A stretch of 64,000 bases of DNA from Belnapia arida (GTDB taxonomy: Bacteria > Pseudomonadota > Alphaproteobacteria > Acetobacterales > Acetobacteraceae). Numbering within the stretch: position 1 is the first letter of the stretch; every line of letters begins with the position of its first letter. Made by a program: the position numbers and the translations under genes. The DNA lies in assembly GCF_016773205.1 (NCBI RefSeq), contig NZ_JAETWB010000001.1, positions 558,001 to 622,000 of the forward strand, given 5' to 3'. Shown here piece by piece: positions 8,207 through 18,745 of the stretch. The notes under the pieces are model-generated. The model did not search any database and was not told where the DNA came from. It saw only the letters and a list, made by a program, of their open reading frames with translations.

Positions 8207-9606
8207 GCCGCCCCCTCGGCGAAGGCCGGCGGCACTGGCGCGGCGCAGATGCCGGCTGCCTCCAGCGCCGCCGCGGCACGGAAGAGCAGTCCCTCCGTCC
8301 AGGGCTTGCCGATGAGTTGCACGCCGACCGGCAGCGTGCCCTCCGCCCGCTGCACCGGCACGGTCAGCACCGGCAGGCCGATCCCGCTGACCGGCTGGGT
8401 GAAGAGGCCCATCGAGGGCCGCAGCGGCAACTCCACCCCGTCCAGCGTGAGGGTTTCCTGCCCGATCGGCGTCGCCGGCACCGGCGTCGCCGGGGCGAGC
8501 AGGATGTCCCACCCGGCCATCAGGGCCCGCATCGCATCCTGTGCCCTGGCGCGCACGCGTTGGGCCTGGAAGACCCAAGCCGCCGGGATCAGCGCGCCGG
8601 CCAGCAGCCGGTCCTGGATCAGCGGCTCATACTCCTCGAGTCGGGTGCGAAGCGTCGGCAGGTGCAGCGCCCCGCCCTCGGAGGCGGTGATGATGAAGGC
8701 GGCGGAGCGGCTTGCCTCCGCCATCGCCCACTCGACCTCAGCTGTCGCCCCCAGCCCCTCGGCCACCGCCGCCACTGCGCGCCGCGCCGCCTCGGACTGC
8801 ATCCGCCCGAACCAGCCGCCAAGCCGCGACACCCGTAGCCCAGCAAGCCCGGCGGCGAGCATCGGCGTCACCGGCTCGGGCGGTTGCGGCGCCTGATGGC
8901 TGTCTTCCGGGTCGATCCCCTGCAACGCATCATAGGCGGCGGCCAGGTCGGCGACGCTGCGGGCGAATGGCCCGACATGGTCGAGCGAATGGACGAACGG
9001 GAAGGAGCCGTGGCGCGACAGCCGCCCATAGGTCGGCTTCACACCGAAGATGCCGTTCAGCGAGGCCGGCACCCGGATCGAGCCGTTGGTGTCGGTCCCG
9101 AGGCTGAGCGGCACCAGCCCCGCCGCCACCGCCACGCCCGAGCCGCCGGAGGAGCCGCCGGCGATGCGCGTCAGGTCATGTGGGTTGCGGCAGGGTCCGT
9201 CATGGCTGTTCTCCGTGGTGAAGCCATAGGCGAACTCGTCCATGTTGAGCGCGCCGAGGCAGATGGCACCAGCGGCATCCATCCGCCGCACGAGGAAGGC
9301 GTCGCGCGCCGCGGGCGCCGCATCGCGGCGGATGCGGCTGCCGGCCAATGTCGGGGTGCCGGCGAGGTCGAAGAGGTTCTTCGCCGCATAGGGCACGCCG
9401 GCCAAAGGTCCAGGGTCCTGCCCGGCGGCGATGCGCGCATCCACGGCATCGGCCGCCGCGAGTGCCCGTTCGGCAAGCACGGCGGTGAATGCATTGACCT
9501 CCGGCCCGCGAGCCGCGATGCGGGCCAGCGCCGCCTCCGCCACGGCGCGGGCAGAAATCTCGCCCCGGCGAACCCGTGCGGCGATGGCGAGCGCCGGGCC
9601 GTTCAT
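8203..9606 (-). CDS. AtzE-family amidohydrolase (amidase signature)
   Basis: A 467-residue amidase-signature enzyme with the full Ser-cisSer-Lys triad: K76 in AAKNLFD, S152 in the GGSSGGSG loop and nucleophile S176 in TDTNGSIRVPAS. The sequence pattern (GPLAGVPYAAKNLFD, TENSHDGPCRNPHD) is the AtzE type. In characterised systems AtzE hydrolyses 1-carboxybiuret in cyanuric acid/biuret breakdown and needs the small AtzG subunit, which is encoded immediately upstream with an ATGA overlap. Neither biuret hydrolase (BiuH) nor allophanate hydrolase (AtzF) is in the window, so the physiological substrate may be another amide. Confidence 0.85.
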   Translation of the reverse strand: MNGPALAIAARVRRGEISARAVAEAALARIAARGPEVNAFTAVLAERALAAADAVDARIAAGQDPGPLAGVPYAAKNLFDLAGTPTLAGSRIRRDAAPAARDAFLVRRMDAAGAICLGALNMDEFAYGFTTENSHDGPCRNPHDLTRIAGGSSGGSGVAVAAGLVPLSLGTDTNGSIRVPASLNGIFGVKPTYGRLSRHGSFPFVHSLDHVGPFARSVADLAAAYDALQGIDPEDSHQAPQPPEPVTPMLAAGLAGLRVSRLGGWFGRMQSEAARRAVAAVAEGLGATAEVEWAMAEASRSAAFIITASEGGALHLPTLRTRLEEYEPLIQDRLLAGALIPAAWVFQAQRVRARAQDAMRALMAGWDILLAPATPVPATPIGQETLTLDGVELPLRPSMGLFTQPVSGIGLPVLTVPVQRAEGTLPVGVQLIGKPWTEGLLFRAAAALEAAGICAAPVPPAFAEGAA

Positions 9607-9794
9607 GGGTGATACACCGGCGCCGGCTCATCCGCCTCGGTCAGCGACACCGCCAGCGCCGGCGCGGCGATGCGGACGACCAGCGCAAAGGCCGCTGCGA
9701 CCCGGGCTTGGCGTTCGGCATCGAGGGCGAGCCCGACCGCCGGGGCGACGGCAGCGACATGGGCAGCAGGGTCGAAACGGTCGGGGTCGAGCAT
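9603..9794 (-). CDS. AtzG-like small subunit (DUF4089 family)
   Basis: A 63-residue helical protein, MLDPDRFDPAAHVAAVAPAV onward, ending in EADEPAPVYHP. Size, the repeated V-A-A helices and the acidic C-terminus match AtzG, a GatC-like partner that wraps around and stabilises AtzE. The start at 9794 has AGGAG eight bases upstream. A longer in-frame extension exists but lacks a ribosome site. Its TGA overlaps the ATG of the amidase, so the two are translationally coupled as expected for an obligate heteromeric complex. Confidence 0.75.
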   Translation of the reverse strand: MLDPDRFDPAAHVAAVAPAVGLALDAERQARVAAAFALVVRIAAPALAVSLTEADEPAPVYHP

Positions 9795-9881
9795 CTGCTT
9801 TGGCTCCTGCAGGAAGAGGTGCATCGTTCCATGCGGGTTCCGTGCCGGCCAGCCTTCACCGCTCGCGCATCGGTGATCGAA

Positions 9882-9906
9882 GGAGCGGCGGACCATTTCG
9901 CCCGTT
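9882..9906 (+). promoter_or_regulatory. Possible EcfG-type promoter of the trehalose/glucan cluster
   Basis: GGAGC, 16 bases, CGTT: one mismatch from the alphaproteobacterial general-stress consensus GGAAC-N16/17-CGTT. It ends 18 bases before the ATG at 9925 and 36 before the alternative ATG at 9943, the latter leaving a normal leader. Given one mismatch in a short motif this is only a candidate, but it sits in the only intergenic gap ahead of an eight-gene stress-metabolism operon. Confidence 0.3.
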
Positions 9907-9924
9907 CGGCGTTGCGCCGCAGAG

Positions 9925-12900
9925 ATGGATTTGGGGGATTGGATGGCGGAGCGACGCACCGACAAGCCGAAGCCGGCGAAACGAGCGGCCCCGGCCGCGA
10001 AGCGCAAGGCAACCGAGGCACCGCCGGCGATCGTTCCCGCCCTTCCCGCCGTGATAACCCCACCCGAGCCCGAGCCGGCGCCGGCCTTGACCGGCCCTCT
10101 GGCGCCACGCCTCTACCTGATGCACCCGTTGCTGATCGGCCCGTTGCCGGCCTGGGATGCCGCCTTCGAGCGGGCCGCAGGCCTCGGCTTCAACGGAGTG
10201 CTGATCCCGCCGCCCTTCGCCACCGGCGCCAGCGGCCATGTTCAGCAGATCGGCGACCCGGACAGCCCACATCCGGCGCTCGAGGCCCAGGGCGACAGCA
10301 CCACGGCGCTGGAGGCGCTTGCCGCCAAGGCGCGGGCGCATAGCCTCGACCTCTATGTCGACTTGGTGCTCGACCGCGTTGCCGCCGACGGACGCCTGGC
10401 CCGGGAGCAGCCCGGCTGGTTCGCCGGCGATGCCCCCATCGGCATGCCAGATCCGCGGCTCGAGCCGCCGGACCGGGATACCTTGCGGGCCCGCTGGGAC
10501 GACCCCGATACCGTCGCCGGGCTCGGCGCCTGGTGGGAAGAGCGGCTGCGTCGCTTCACCGCCGCGGGGGTCGCCGGCTTCCGTTGCGAGGCGCCGGCAC
10601 GTGTGCCTGGCCGCGTCTGGCGCCGGCTGATCGCCGCCATTCCCGAGGCGCGCTTCCTCGCTTGGACAGTCGGCCTGCCCGCCGAGGCGGTGTCCGAACT
10701 CGCCGAGGCCGGCTTCGCCGCGACCTTCGACAGCCTCGCCTGGTGGGACCTGCGCGAGGGCTGGCTGGCCGAGGAGGCGACGCGCCTCGCCGCCATCGCC
10801 CCGGCCATCGCCACGGTGGAAGCGCCTTTCGGCCCGCGCCTCGCCGCGCGCGACCCCGACCCGGCCATGGCCGAGCGCGCGGCGCTGCGCCATCTGCGCC
10901 TCGCTGCCGGCATCGGCGCCGGGCTGCTGGTGCCGATGGGCTTCGAATACGGTGCCCGCCGGCCGCTCGACGCCGCGCACGACCGGCCAGGTGACTGGGA
11001 CTGGATCATGCGCCACGCGCCCTTCGACCTCTCGGAGGCGATCCGCGCCACCAATGCCATGATCGCCAGCCGCCCGCTGGCCCCGGCCGACCTTCGCCCG
11101 CTCGCCGGGCCCGGGGCGCCGGCCGCCGCCCTGCTGCGCGCCGCAGGCCCGGATGTCCGCCAGGCCCAGCGCGCTGCGCTGGTGCTCGCCAACCCCGACC
11201 TGCACCGTCCGGCGAGCGTCACCGCGACGGCGCTGCTGCCTGGGACGGGCGGCGTCTTCACCCGCTTCACCGCGAGCCTGCCCGAGGACGGCCCGGGCCT
11301 CGAGCCCGGCGGCACGCTGCTGCTGCAGCCGGGGGAGGTGCGCATCCTGGATGCTATCCCTCCCCGCCCGATCCGCCCTGCCGGCGAGCCCAGCGCCGAG
11401 GCCGGCGCCCGCGCCCCGCGCCTCGGCATCGAGAAGATCGAGCCGGTGGTGGATGAGGGCCGCTTCCCAGTGAAGCGTACGGTCGGCGAGGTGATCGAGG
11501 TGCGCTGCGACGTGGTCTGCGACGGCCATGACAAGCTTGCCGCCGCCCTTCTCTGGCGCGCTGCTGACGAGGATACCTGGCACGAGACGCGGCTCCGCCC
11601 GCTCGGCAACGACCGCTGGGCGGCGAGCTTCCCGCTCGAACGCATGGGCCGCTACGTCTTCGCCGTCGAGGCCTGGCGCGACGCCTTCGCCACCTTCACC
11701 GACGAACTGCAGAAGAAGCACAATGCCGGCGTCCCCGTATCGCTGGAGCTGGAGGAAGGCCGCCTGCTGGTCGAGGCCGCCGGCGGGCGTGCCGGCGGCG
11801 CCGTCGCCGAACTCGCCACCCGCCTGGCCGGGGCAGGGGAGGGGGAGCGCCTCGCCCTGTTGCTCGCCCCGGAAACCACGGTGCTGATGGCCGAGGCGGA
11901 TGACCGCCCCTTCCGTCTCCGCAGCGCCGAAATCCCGGTCGAGGCCGAACGCACCGGCGCCCGCTTCGCCAGCTGGTACGAGCTGTTCCCGCGCAGCCAG
12001 TCGGGCGATCCTGCCCGGCACGGCACCTTCGACGACGTCATCCGCCAGCTGCCGCGCATCCGGCGGATGGGCTTCGACGTGCTCTACTTCCCGCCCATCC
12101 ACCCGATCGGGAATAAGAACCGCAAGGGCCGCAACAACACGCTGACCCCGGCACCGGACGATCCCGGAAGCCCCTATGCCATCGGCTCCGAGGATGGCGG
12201 GCACGACGCGCTGCATCCGGAACTCGGCACGCTCGAGGATTTCCGGCGGCTGGTGAAGGCAGCCGCCGACCACGGGCTGGAGCTGGCGCTCGACTTCGCC
12301 ATCCAGTGCAGCCCGGACCATCCCTGGCTGCGCGAGCACAAGGAGTGGTTCGACTGGCGGCCGGACGGCTCGCTCCGCTACGCCGAAAACCCACCGAAGA
12401 AGTACGAGGACATCGTCAATGTCGATTTCTACAACGAGGGCGCAATCCCCTCGCTGTGGATTGCGCTGCGCGACGTCGTCCGATTCTGGTGCGACCAGGG
12501 TGTGCGCCTGTTCCGCGTCGACAACCCGCACACCAAGCCATTCCCCTTCTGGGAGTGGCTGATCGCCGACATCCGTGCCCGCCACCCGGATGCCGTCTTC
12601 CTCGCCGAGGCCTTCACCCGGCCGAAGGTGATGTACCGGCTGGCGAAGCTTGGGTTCGGCCAGTCCTACACCTACTTCACCTGGCGCAACGAGAAGCAAG
12701 AGATCGAGGAATACCTGACGGAGCTGACGACGACGGCGCCGCGGGACTTCTTCCGGCCGCATTTCTTCGTCAACACGCCGGACATCAACCCGCTCTTCCT
12801 GCAAAGCTCCGGCCGGGCCGGCTTCCTGATCCGCGCAGCGCTGGCGACGACGCTTTCGGGCCTCTGGGGCATGGTACAGGGCTATGAGTTCTGCGAAGCC

Positions 12901-13341
12901 CGAGCCATGCCCGGCAAGGAGGAATACCTCGACTCCGAGAAGTACCAGCTCCGCGCCTGGCCCGAGCGCGCGCCGGGCGACATCGTGGACGAGATCACCC
13001 GGCTGAACGCCATCCGCCGCGGCAACCCGGCTTTGCAGACGCAACTCGGCGTGGCCTTCCACAACGCCTTCAACGACAACATACTGTGGTACCGCAAGGC
13101 GACACCGGAGCGGGATAATTGCATCCTGGTCGCGGTCAGCCTCGACCCGCACAATGTGCAGCAGGCAAGCGTCGAGCTCCCGCTCTGGGAATGGGGCTTA
13201 CCCGACCATGCGGCGCTGGAAGCAGAAGACCTGATGCGCGGACACCGCTTCACCTGGCAAGGCAAGATGCAGACGATACGGCTCGATCCCGGCGAACTTC
13301 CCTTCGGCATCTGGCGGGTCCGCCCGGCAGGGGGCATCTAG
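9925..13341 (+). CDS. glgE: Alpha-1,4-glucan:maltose-1-phosphate maltosyltransferase GlgE with N-terminal degenerate GH13 domain
   Basis: A 1138-residue protein, far longer than the usual 650-700 for GlgE. Residues from about 498 onward are a full GlgE (GH13_3): [17 protein letters not shown], nucleophile D866 in [10 protein letters not shown], acid/base E895 in FLAEAFTRP and D953 in NTPDINP, with the 29-residue D-E spacing of characterised GlgE. It extends alpha-1,4-glucan from maltose-1-phosphate. Residues 50-485 form a second GH13-like barrel and C-terminal beta domain in which the catalytic positions are changed (E222, W247, no NHD at 298-305). The alternative start at 9943 has a better purine-rich upstream stretch (GGGGGA); residue numbers here count from 9925. 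First gene of the cluster; its TAG is directly followed by the treS ATG. Confidence 0.93.
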   Translation: MDLGDWMAERRTDKPKPAKRAAPAAKRKATEAPPAIVPALPAVITPPEPEPAPALTGPLAPRLYLMHPLLIGPLPAWDAAFERAAGLGFNGVLIPPPFATGASGHVQQIGDPDSPHPALEAQGDSTTALEALAAKARAHSLDLYVDLVLDRVAADGRLAREQPGWFAGDAPIGMPDPRLEPPDRDTLRARWDDPDTVAGLGAWWEERLRRFTAAGVAGFRCEAPARVPGRVWRRLIAAIPEARFLAWTVGLPAEAVSELAEAGFAATFDSLAWWDLREGWLAEEATRLAAIAPAIATVEAPFGPRLAARDPDPAMAERAALRHLRLAAGIGAGLLVPMGFEYGARRPLDAAHDRPGDWDWIMRHAPFDLSEAIRATNAMIASRPLAPADLRPLAGPGAPAAALLRAAGPDVRQAQRAALVLANPDLHRPASVTATALLPGTGGVFTRFTASLPEDGPGLEPGGTLLLQPGEVRILDAIPPRPIRPAGEPSAEAGARAPRLGIEKIEPVVDEGRFPVKRTVGEVIEVRCDVVCDGHDKLAAALLWRAADEDTWHETRLRPLGNDRWAASFPLERMGRYVFAVEAWRDAFATFTDELQKKHNAGVPVSLELEEGRLLVEAAGGRAGGAVAELATRLAGAGEGERLALLLAPETTVLMAEADDRPFRLRSAEIPVEAERTGARFASWYELFPRSQSGDPARHGTFDDVIRQLPRIRRMGFDVLYFPPIHPIGNKNRKGRNNTLTPAPDDPGSPYAIGSEDGGHDALHPELGTLEDFRRLVKAAADHGLELALDFAIQCSPDHPWLREHKEWFDWRPDGSLRYAENPPKKYEDIVNVDFYNEGAIPSLWIALRDVVRFWCDQGVRLFRVDNPHTKPFPFWEWLIADIRARHPDAVFLAEAFTRPKVMYRLAKLGFGQSYTYFTWRNEKQEIEEYLTELTTTAPRDFFRPHFFVNTPDINPLFLQSSGRAGFLIRAALATTLSGLWGMVQGYEFCEARAMPGKEEYLDSEKYQLRAWPERAPGDIVDEITRLNAIRRGNPALQTQLGVAFHNAFNDNILWYRKATPERDNCILVAVSLDPHNVQQASVELPLWEWGLPDHAALEAEDLMRGHRFTWQGKMQTIRLDPGELPFGIWRVRPAGGI

Positions 13342-16300
13342 ATGAGCCTCCCCGAGGATCCACACTGGTACCGCGACGCGGTCGTCTACCAGTTGCATGT
13401 GAAAAGCTTCTTCGACGCCAACGACGACGGCATCGGCGACTTCACCGGGCTTCTGCAAAAGCTCGACTACATTGCCGAGCTTGGCGTCGACACGCTCTGG
13501 CTGCTGCCCTTCTATCCGAGCCCGCTGCGCGACGACGGCTACGACATCGCCGACTACCGCTCGGTCAACCCGAGCTACGGCAACATGCACGACGCCCGCC
13601 GCTTCGTGCGCGAGGCGCATGCGCGGGGCCTGCGCGTCATAACCGAGCTGGTCATCAATCACACCAGCGACCAGCACCCCTGGTTCCAGCGCGCCCGCAC
13701 GGCAAAGCCCGGCTCCGCCGCCCGGGACTACTATGTCTGGTCCGACACCGACGAGAAGTATGACGGCACGCGCATCATCTTTCTCGACACCGAGAAGTCG
13801 AACTGGACTTGGGACCCGGAAGCCAAGGCCTATTTCTGGCACCGCTTCTACAGCCACCAGCCGGACCTGAACTTCGACAACCCGCGCGTCCTGGCCGAAG
13901 TGCTGAACGTGATGAAGTTCTGGCTCGACATCGGCGTGGACGGGCTGCGGCTCGATGCCGTGCCCTATCTCGTCGAGCGCGAGGGGACCAACAACGAGAA
14001 CCTCTCCGAGACCCATGCGGTACTGAAGACCATCCGCACCAAGCTCGACCAGTCCTTCGAAGGGCGCATGCTGCTGGCCGAGGCCAACCAATGGCCGGAG
14101 GACACGCAGCAGTATTTCGGCCAGGGCGACGAGTGCCACATGGCCTTCCACTTCCCGCTGATGCCACGGATGTACATGGGCATCGCGCAGGAGGACCGCT
14201 TCCCGATCACCGACATCCTGCGTCAGACGCCGGACATACCGGAAGGCTGCCAGTGGGCCATCTTCCTCCGCAACCATGACGAGCTGACGCTCGAGATGGT
14301 GACGGACCGGGAGCGCGACTATCTCTGGTCCACCTATGCCGCCGACAAGCGCGCGCGCATCAACCTCGGCATCCGCCGCCGTCTTGCCCCGCTGCTCCAG
14401 CGCGACCGCCGCCGGATCGAGCTGATGAACGGCCTGCTGCTCTCCATGCCCGGCACGCCTGTCATCTACTACGGCGATGAGATCGGCATGGGCGACAACA
14501 TCTTCCTGCGCGACCGCGATGGCGTGCGTACGCCGATGCAGTGGTCGCCGGACCGTAACGGGGGGTTCTCCAAGGCCGACCCGGCGGCGCTTGTCCTGCC
14601 GCCCCTGCAGGACCCGATCTACGGCTTCCAGGCGGTCAATGTCGAAGCTCAGGCGCGCGACCCACATTCGCTGCTCAATTGGATGCGCCGGATGCTGGCC
14701 GTCCGCAAGCGCAGCCGCGCCTTCGGCCGAGGTGAGATGCGGCTGCTTTACCCGGCGAACCGTAAGGTGCTGGCCTATGTGCGGGAGTTCGAGGACGACA
14801 CCATCCTTTGCGTCTTCAATCTTTCCCGCGCCGCGCAGGCGGTGGAACTCGACCTGTCCGGCTGCGCAGGCCGCGTGCCGGTCGAGATGCTGGGCGGTAC
14901 GAGCTTTCCGCCGATCGGCCAGCTTCCCTACCTGCTGACGCTGCCGCCCTATGGCTTCTACTGGTTCGTCCTGGCGACTGAGAAGGCCCTGCCGCCCTGG
15001 CACGAGCCCTCGCCGGAGCCGCTGCCCGATCTTCGCACCCTAGTCCTGAAGGCCGATGTGAAAGAACTTCTCGGAGCCGCCGTCAGGCGTGAGCTGGAAC
15101 AGCTTGTCCTGCCCGAATACCTGCCCAAGCGCCGCTGGTTCGCCAGCAAAGGCGATCGGATCGAATCGATCCGGCTCGGCGCCATCGCCAGCCTGCCTGA
15201 GGCGAACGGCGCCGTGGTGATGGCCGAGGTCGAGATCGGCCTGCCCGGCCGCACCGAGCGCTACGCCCTGCCGCTCGCCGGCGTCGAGGATGTCGAGGGG
15301 GCCGGCCCGCTCGCCTCGCAGCTCGCCCTGTCGCGTTTGCGCCAGGTTCGCCGCGTCGGCTTCCTCACCGATGCCTTTGCCGATGACCGCATGCCGCCCG
15401 CCGTGCTGAATGCGTTGCGGCAGGGCGTCAGCCTAGCGACCGAGGAAGGCGAGATCCGCTTCACCGCCACCTCCCGCCTAGCCGAGGTGCCCTTGCCCGA
15501 GACGCCCGAGATCAGGCGCCTCTCGGCCGAGCAGTCGAACTCCTCCCTGATCTATGGCGAGCAGATCGTCCTGAAGATCATCCGCCGCATCAACCCCGGC
15601 ATCCATCCGGAAGCGGAGGTGACGCGCTACCTGACGGAGGCCGGCTTCGGCAACACTGCCCCGCTGCTCGGCGAGGTCGTGCGCATCGCGCCAGACGGCA
15701 CGCCGCACACCCTGATGCTGGCCCAGGGCTTCGTCCGGAACCAGGGCGATGGCTGGGGCTGGACGCAGGATTGGCTGCACCGCGCCGTCGATGAGGCGGC
15801 ACTCAGCGAGGAGGCGCCGGAGGATGCCTTCGCCGGCTACCTCGCCTTCGCGGAGGCGCTCGGCCGCCGGCTCGGCGAGCTGCATGCGACGCTCGCCCGG
15901 CCGACCGACAACCCGGACTTCAGGCCGGAGCCGGCAACCGAGGCGGACCGCGCCAACTGGGCGCATGGCGCACTGGAGCAGCTCGACCCAGCGTTCGACC
16001 TGCTCGCCCGCGGCGGCCTCGCCGAGGATGTCGCTCCGCTCGCCGCCGCGCTGGTGGCGAAGCGCGAGGCGCTGCATCAGGCCGCGCAGCGTCTCGCGCA
16101 ATCCGCCGACGGCGCGTTGAAGACGCGCGTGCATGGCGACTTCCATCTTGGCCAGGTGCTGGTGGCGCAGGGCGACGCGGTGATCGTCGATTTCGAGGGC
16201 GAGCCGGCGCGTACGCTCGAGGAGCGCCGCGCCAAGGGCAGCCCCTTGCGCGACGTTGCCGGCCTGCTGCGCAGCCTCGACTACGCCGCCTCCGTGGCGG

Positions 16301-16590
16301 TGGCGAGCGAGGCGTCGGGCGCAGCCACGGCGGCTCCGGCCGAGCGCCGTGCCGCGCTCTTCCAGCGCTGGCAGCGCGAGGCCTCCGCCGCCTTCCTCGA
16401 GGCCTACCGCACCGTCGAGCATGCCGCCGAGAGCCCCTGGGTTCCCGCCGGTGCCGAGGCGGCCTTGCTCGACCTGTTCCTGCTCGAGAAGGCGGCTTAC
16501 GAGGTGCGCTACGAGGCGGCCAACCGCCCCGCCTGGATCGGCGTGCCGCTCCGTGGCCTTGCCGCCCTGGCGGAAAGGATCACTGCATGA
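13342..16590 (+). CDS. treS: Trehalose synthase fused to maltokinase (TreS-Pep2)
   Basis: A 1082-residue bifunctional enzyme. Residues 1-550 are TreS (GH13_16), which interconverts trehalose and maltose, with D205 in [11 protein letters not shown]247 in LLAEANQW and D313 in LRNHDEL. From about 570 the Pep2 maltokinase begins ([15 protein letters not shown] cap), with the catalytic loop H931-G-D933-FHLGQ and metal-binding D950 in VDFEGEP; it makes maltose-1-phosphate for GlgE. Fusion channels maltose directly to the kinase and is known from several proteobacteria. The start immediately follows the glgE stop with no spacer and the stop overlaps the glgB ATG, so translation is likely coupled. 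Confidence 0.95.
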   Translation: MSLPEDPHWYRDAVVYQLHVKSFFDANDDGIGDFTGLLQKLDYIAELGVDTLWLLPFYPSPLRDDGYDIADYRSVNPSYGNMHDARRFVREAHARGLRVITELVINHTSDQHPWFQRARTAKPGSAARDYYVWSDTDEKYDGTRIIFLDTEKSNWTWDPEAKAYFWHRFYSHQPDLNFDNPRVLAEVLNVMKFWLDIGVDGLRLDAVPYLVEREGTNNENLSETHAVLKTIRTKLDQSFEGRMLLAEANQWPEDTQQYFGQGDECHMAFHFPLMPRMYMGIAQEDRFPITDILRQTPDIPEGCQWAIFLRNHDELTLEMVTDRERDYLWSTYAADKRARINLGIRRRLAPLLQRDRRRIELMNGLLLSMPGTPVIYYGDEIGMGDNIFLRDRDGVRTPMQWSPDRNGGFSKADPAALVLPPLQDPIYGFQAVNVEAQARDPHSLLNWMRRMLAVRKRSRAFGRGEMRLLYPANRKVLAYVREFEDDTILCVFNLSRAAQAVELDLSGCAGRVPVEMLGGTSFPPIGQLPYLLTLPPYGFYWFVLATEKALPPWHEPSPEPLPDLRTLVLKADVKELLGAAVRRELEQLVLPEYLPKRRWFASKGDRIESIRLGAIASLPEANGAVVMAEVEIGLPGRTERYALPLAGVEDVEGAGPLASQLALSRLRQVRRVGFLTDAFADDRMPPAVLNALRQGVSLATEEGEIRFTATSRLAEVPLPETPEIRRLSAEQSNSSLIYGEQIVLKIIRRINPGIHPEAEVTRYLTEAGFGNTAPLLGEVVRIAPDGTPHTLMLAQGFVRNQGDGWGWTQDWLHRAVDEAALSEEAPEDAFAGYLAFAEALGRRLGELHATLARPTDNPDFRPEPATEADRANWAHGALEQLDPAFDLLARGGLAEDVAPLAAALVAKREALHQAAQRLAQSADGALKTRVHGDFHLGQVLVAQGDAVIVDFEGEPARTLEERRAKGSPLRDVAGLLRSLDYAASVAVASEASGAATAAPAERRAALFQRWQREASAAFLEAYRTVEHAAESPWVPAGAEAALLDLFLLEKAAYEVRYEAANRPAWIGVPLRGLAALAERITA

Positions 16591-18743
16591 TTTCCGGCAC
16601 CGACTCCCTTGTCACGGGCCGCCACGGCGACCCCTTCGCCATCCTCGGCCCGCACGGAGAGGAGATCCGCAGCTTCCAGCCCGGCGCGCGCGGCATCACC
16701 GTGCTCGCCCGCGAGGGTGGCGAGGAGATCGGCCGGCTGGAACAGGTGCATCCCGCCGGCCTCTTCGCCGGCCACGTCTCCCGTCCGTTGCCCTACCGGC
16801 TACGCATCGACTGGCCCGGTTCGGTGCAGGAGACGGAGGACCCCTATAGCTTCGGCCTGCTGCTCGGCCCGCTCGACCTGCATCTCTTCGCCGAGGGGCG
16901 GCATTTCGAACTCGCCAAGGTATTCGGCGCGCAGGCGATGGTGGTCGATGGCGTGCCCGGCGTGCGCTTCGCCCTTTGGGCGCCCAATGCGCAGCGTGCG
17001 TCCGTGGTTGGCGAGTTCAATGGCTGGGATGGCCGGCGCCACCCGATGCGGCTGCGGCGCGAGGCCGGCGTGTGGGAGTTGTTCATTCCCCGCCTTCGCC
17101 CCGGCGCGCCCTACAAGTACGAGCTGATCGGCGCCGATGGCAGCGTGCTGCCGCTGAAGGCGGATCCGCTCGCAACGGCGACCGAGATGCCGCCCGCCAC
17201 CGCCTCCCGCATCCCCGACCCCACGCCCTTCCTCTGGAGCGACCAGGACTGGATGGCGGAGCGCGGGGCGCGCCAGGCCGAGGATGCGCCGATTTCCGTC
17301 TACGAGGTCCATCCCGGTTCTTGGTGGCGCGATGCCGCTGGCGAATCGCCGGACTGGGACCGGCTTGCCGACCGACTCATCCCGTATGTGCAGGGCATGG
17401 GCTTTACCCATATCGAATTCCTGCCGGTGATGGAGCATCCCTTTGGCGGCTCGTGGGGCTACCAGCCGCTCGGCATGTTTGCGCCCAGCGCCCGCTTCGG
17501 CTCGCCGATGGGCTTCGCCCGCTTCGTCGATCGCGCCCATGCGGCGAAGGTCGGCATCATCCTCGACTGGGTGCCGGCGCATTTCCCGACCGATGCGCAT
17601 GGCCTGTATCGCTTCGACGGCACCGCGCTCTACGAGCATGCCGACCCGCGCGAGGGCTTCCATCGCGACTGGAACACGGCGATCTACAATTTCGGCCGCA
17701 ACGAGGTGCGCGGCTTCCTCCTCGCCAGCGCCATGCACTGGCTGGAGCACTACCATATCGATGGCCTGCGCGTGGATGCCGTGGCCTCCATGCTCTACCG
17801 AGACTACTCGCGCCCCGCAGACGAGTGGATCCCGAACCGGTATGGCGGCCGCGAGAACCTGGAGGCCGTCGCCTTCCTGCAGGAACTGAACGCCGTCGTC
17901 GAGGAGCGGTGCAGCGGCGCCGTGATGATCGCCGAGGAGAGCACCGCCTGGCCCGGCGTCACCCGCCCGACCGGCGAGGGCGGCCTCGGCTTCCACTACA
18001 AGTGGAACATGGGGTGGATGCACGACACCCTCCACTACATTGAGGAGGACCCTGTCAACCGACGCTATCACCATGACAGCATGACCTTCGGACTGGTCTA
18101 TGCGTGGAGCGAGAAGTTCATCCTGCCGCTCAGCCATGACGAAGTGGTCTATGGCAAAGGTTCGCTGATCGGGAAGATGCCGGGGGACCAGTGGCAGAAA
18201 TTCGCCAATCTGCGCGCCTATCTCGCATTCATGTGGACGCATCCGGGCAAGAAGCTGCTGTTCATGGGCGGCGAGATCGCCCAGCCAAGCGAGTGGAACC
18301 ACGACGCCGCCTTGTCCTGGGGCCTGCTCGACGAGGCGCGCCACCGCGGTATCCAGCGCCTCGTCCGTGACCTCAACCTGGCCTATCGTGGTATCCCCGC
18401 GCTGCACCGCCAGGATGCATCGCCGGAGGGCTTCCGCTGGGTGGTCGGCGGCGACCATGAGCAAAGCATCTTTGCCTGGCTCCGCTTCGGTGCGGCGGGC
18501 GACCCGCCCGCCCTCGTCGTCTGCAACATGACGCCGGTGCCCCGCTACGGCTACCGCATCGGCGTGCCGATGGGCGGCACCTGGCATGAGGTGGTGAACA
18601 CTGACGGCGCCGCCTATGGCGGGACGAACACGGGCAATGGCGGCTCGGTCCAGGTCGAGGCAGTGGAGAGCCATGGGTTCGACCAGTCGGTCCCGCTCTT
18701 CCTGCCGCCGCTGGCTGTGCTCGTCCTTCGGCATCAGGGGTAA
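16587..18743 (+). CDS. glgB: 1,4-alpha-glucan branching enzyme
   Basis: A 718-residue GH13_9 branching enzyme. An N-terminal domain ([15 protein letters not shown] at about 11-25) precedes a CBM48 ([20 protein letters not shown]), then the catalytic barrel with D397 in GLRVDAV, E450 in IAEEST and D518 in [11 protein letters not shown], matching the D-E-D spacing of E. coli GlgB (53 and 68 residues). It introduces alpha-1,6 branches into the glucan built by GlgE. The ATG overlaps the treS TGA by four bases; glgX follows after two bases. Confidence 0.95.
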   Translation: MISGTDSLVTGRHGDPFAILGPHGEEIRSFQPGARGITVLAREGGEEIGRLEQVHPAGLFAGHVSRPLPYRLRIDWPGSVQETEDPYSFGLLLGPLDLHLFAEGRHFELAKVFGAQAMVVDGVPGVRFALWAPNAQRASVVGEFNGWDGRRHPMRLRREAGVWELFIPRLRPGAPYKYELIGADGSVLPLKADPLATATEMPPATASRIPDPTPFLWSDQDWMAERGARQAEDAPISVYEVHPGSWWRDAAGESPDWDRLADRLIPYVQGMGFTHIEFLPVMEHPFGGSWGYQPLGMFAPSARFGSPMGFARFVDRAHAAKVGIILDWVPAHFPTDAHGLYRFDGTALYEHADPREGFHRDWNTAIYNFGRNEVRGFLLASAMHWLEHYHIDGLRVDAVASMLYRDYSRPADEWIPNRYGGRENLEAVAFLQELNAVVEERCSGAVMIAEESTAWPGVTRPTGEGGLGFHYKWNMGWMHDTLHYIEEDPVNRRYHHDSMTFGLVYAWSEKFILPLSHDEVVYGKGSLIGKMPGDQWQKFANLRAYLAFMWTHPGKKLLFMGGEIAQPSEWNHDAALSWGLLDEARHRGIQRLVRDLNLAYRGIPALHRQDASPEGFRWVVGGDHEQSIFAWLRFGAAGDPPALVVCNMTPVPRYGYRIGVPMGGTWHEVVNTDGAAYGGTNTGNGGSVQVEAVESHGFDQSVPLFLPPLAVLVLRHQG

Positions 18744-18745
18744 AC

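Noticed and set aside
9826-9841. GTTCC repeat with 11-base spacing upstream of the AtzG-like gene
   Set aside because: On the minus strand it gives GGAAC twice but no CGTT at 16-17 bases, so it is not an EcfG promoter; chance repeat in GC-rich DNA.
9856-13152. 1098-codon minus-strand open frame opposite glgE
   Set aside because: No recognisable domain, shadow composition, and the plus-strand GlgE has all catalytic motifs.
16800-18734. Minus-strand open frame opposite glgB (and similar ones opposite treS, glgX, treZ, malQ)
   Set aside because: Frames mirror third-position GC bias; no start signals or motifs.
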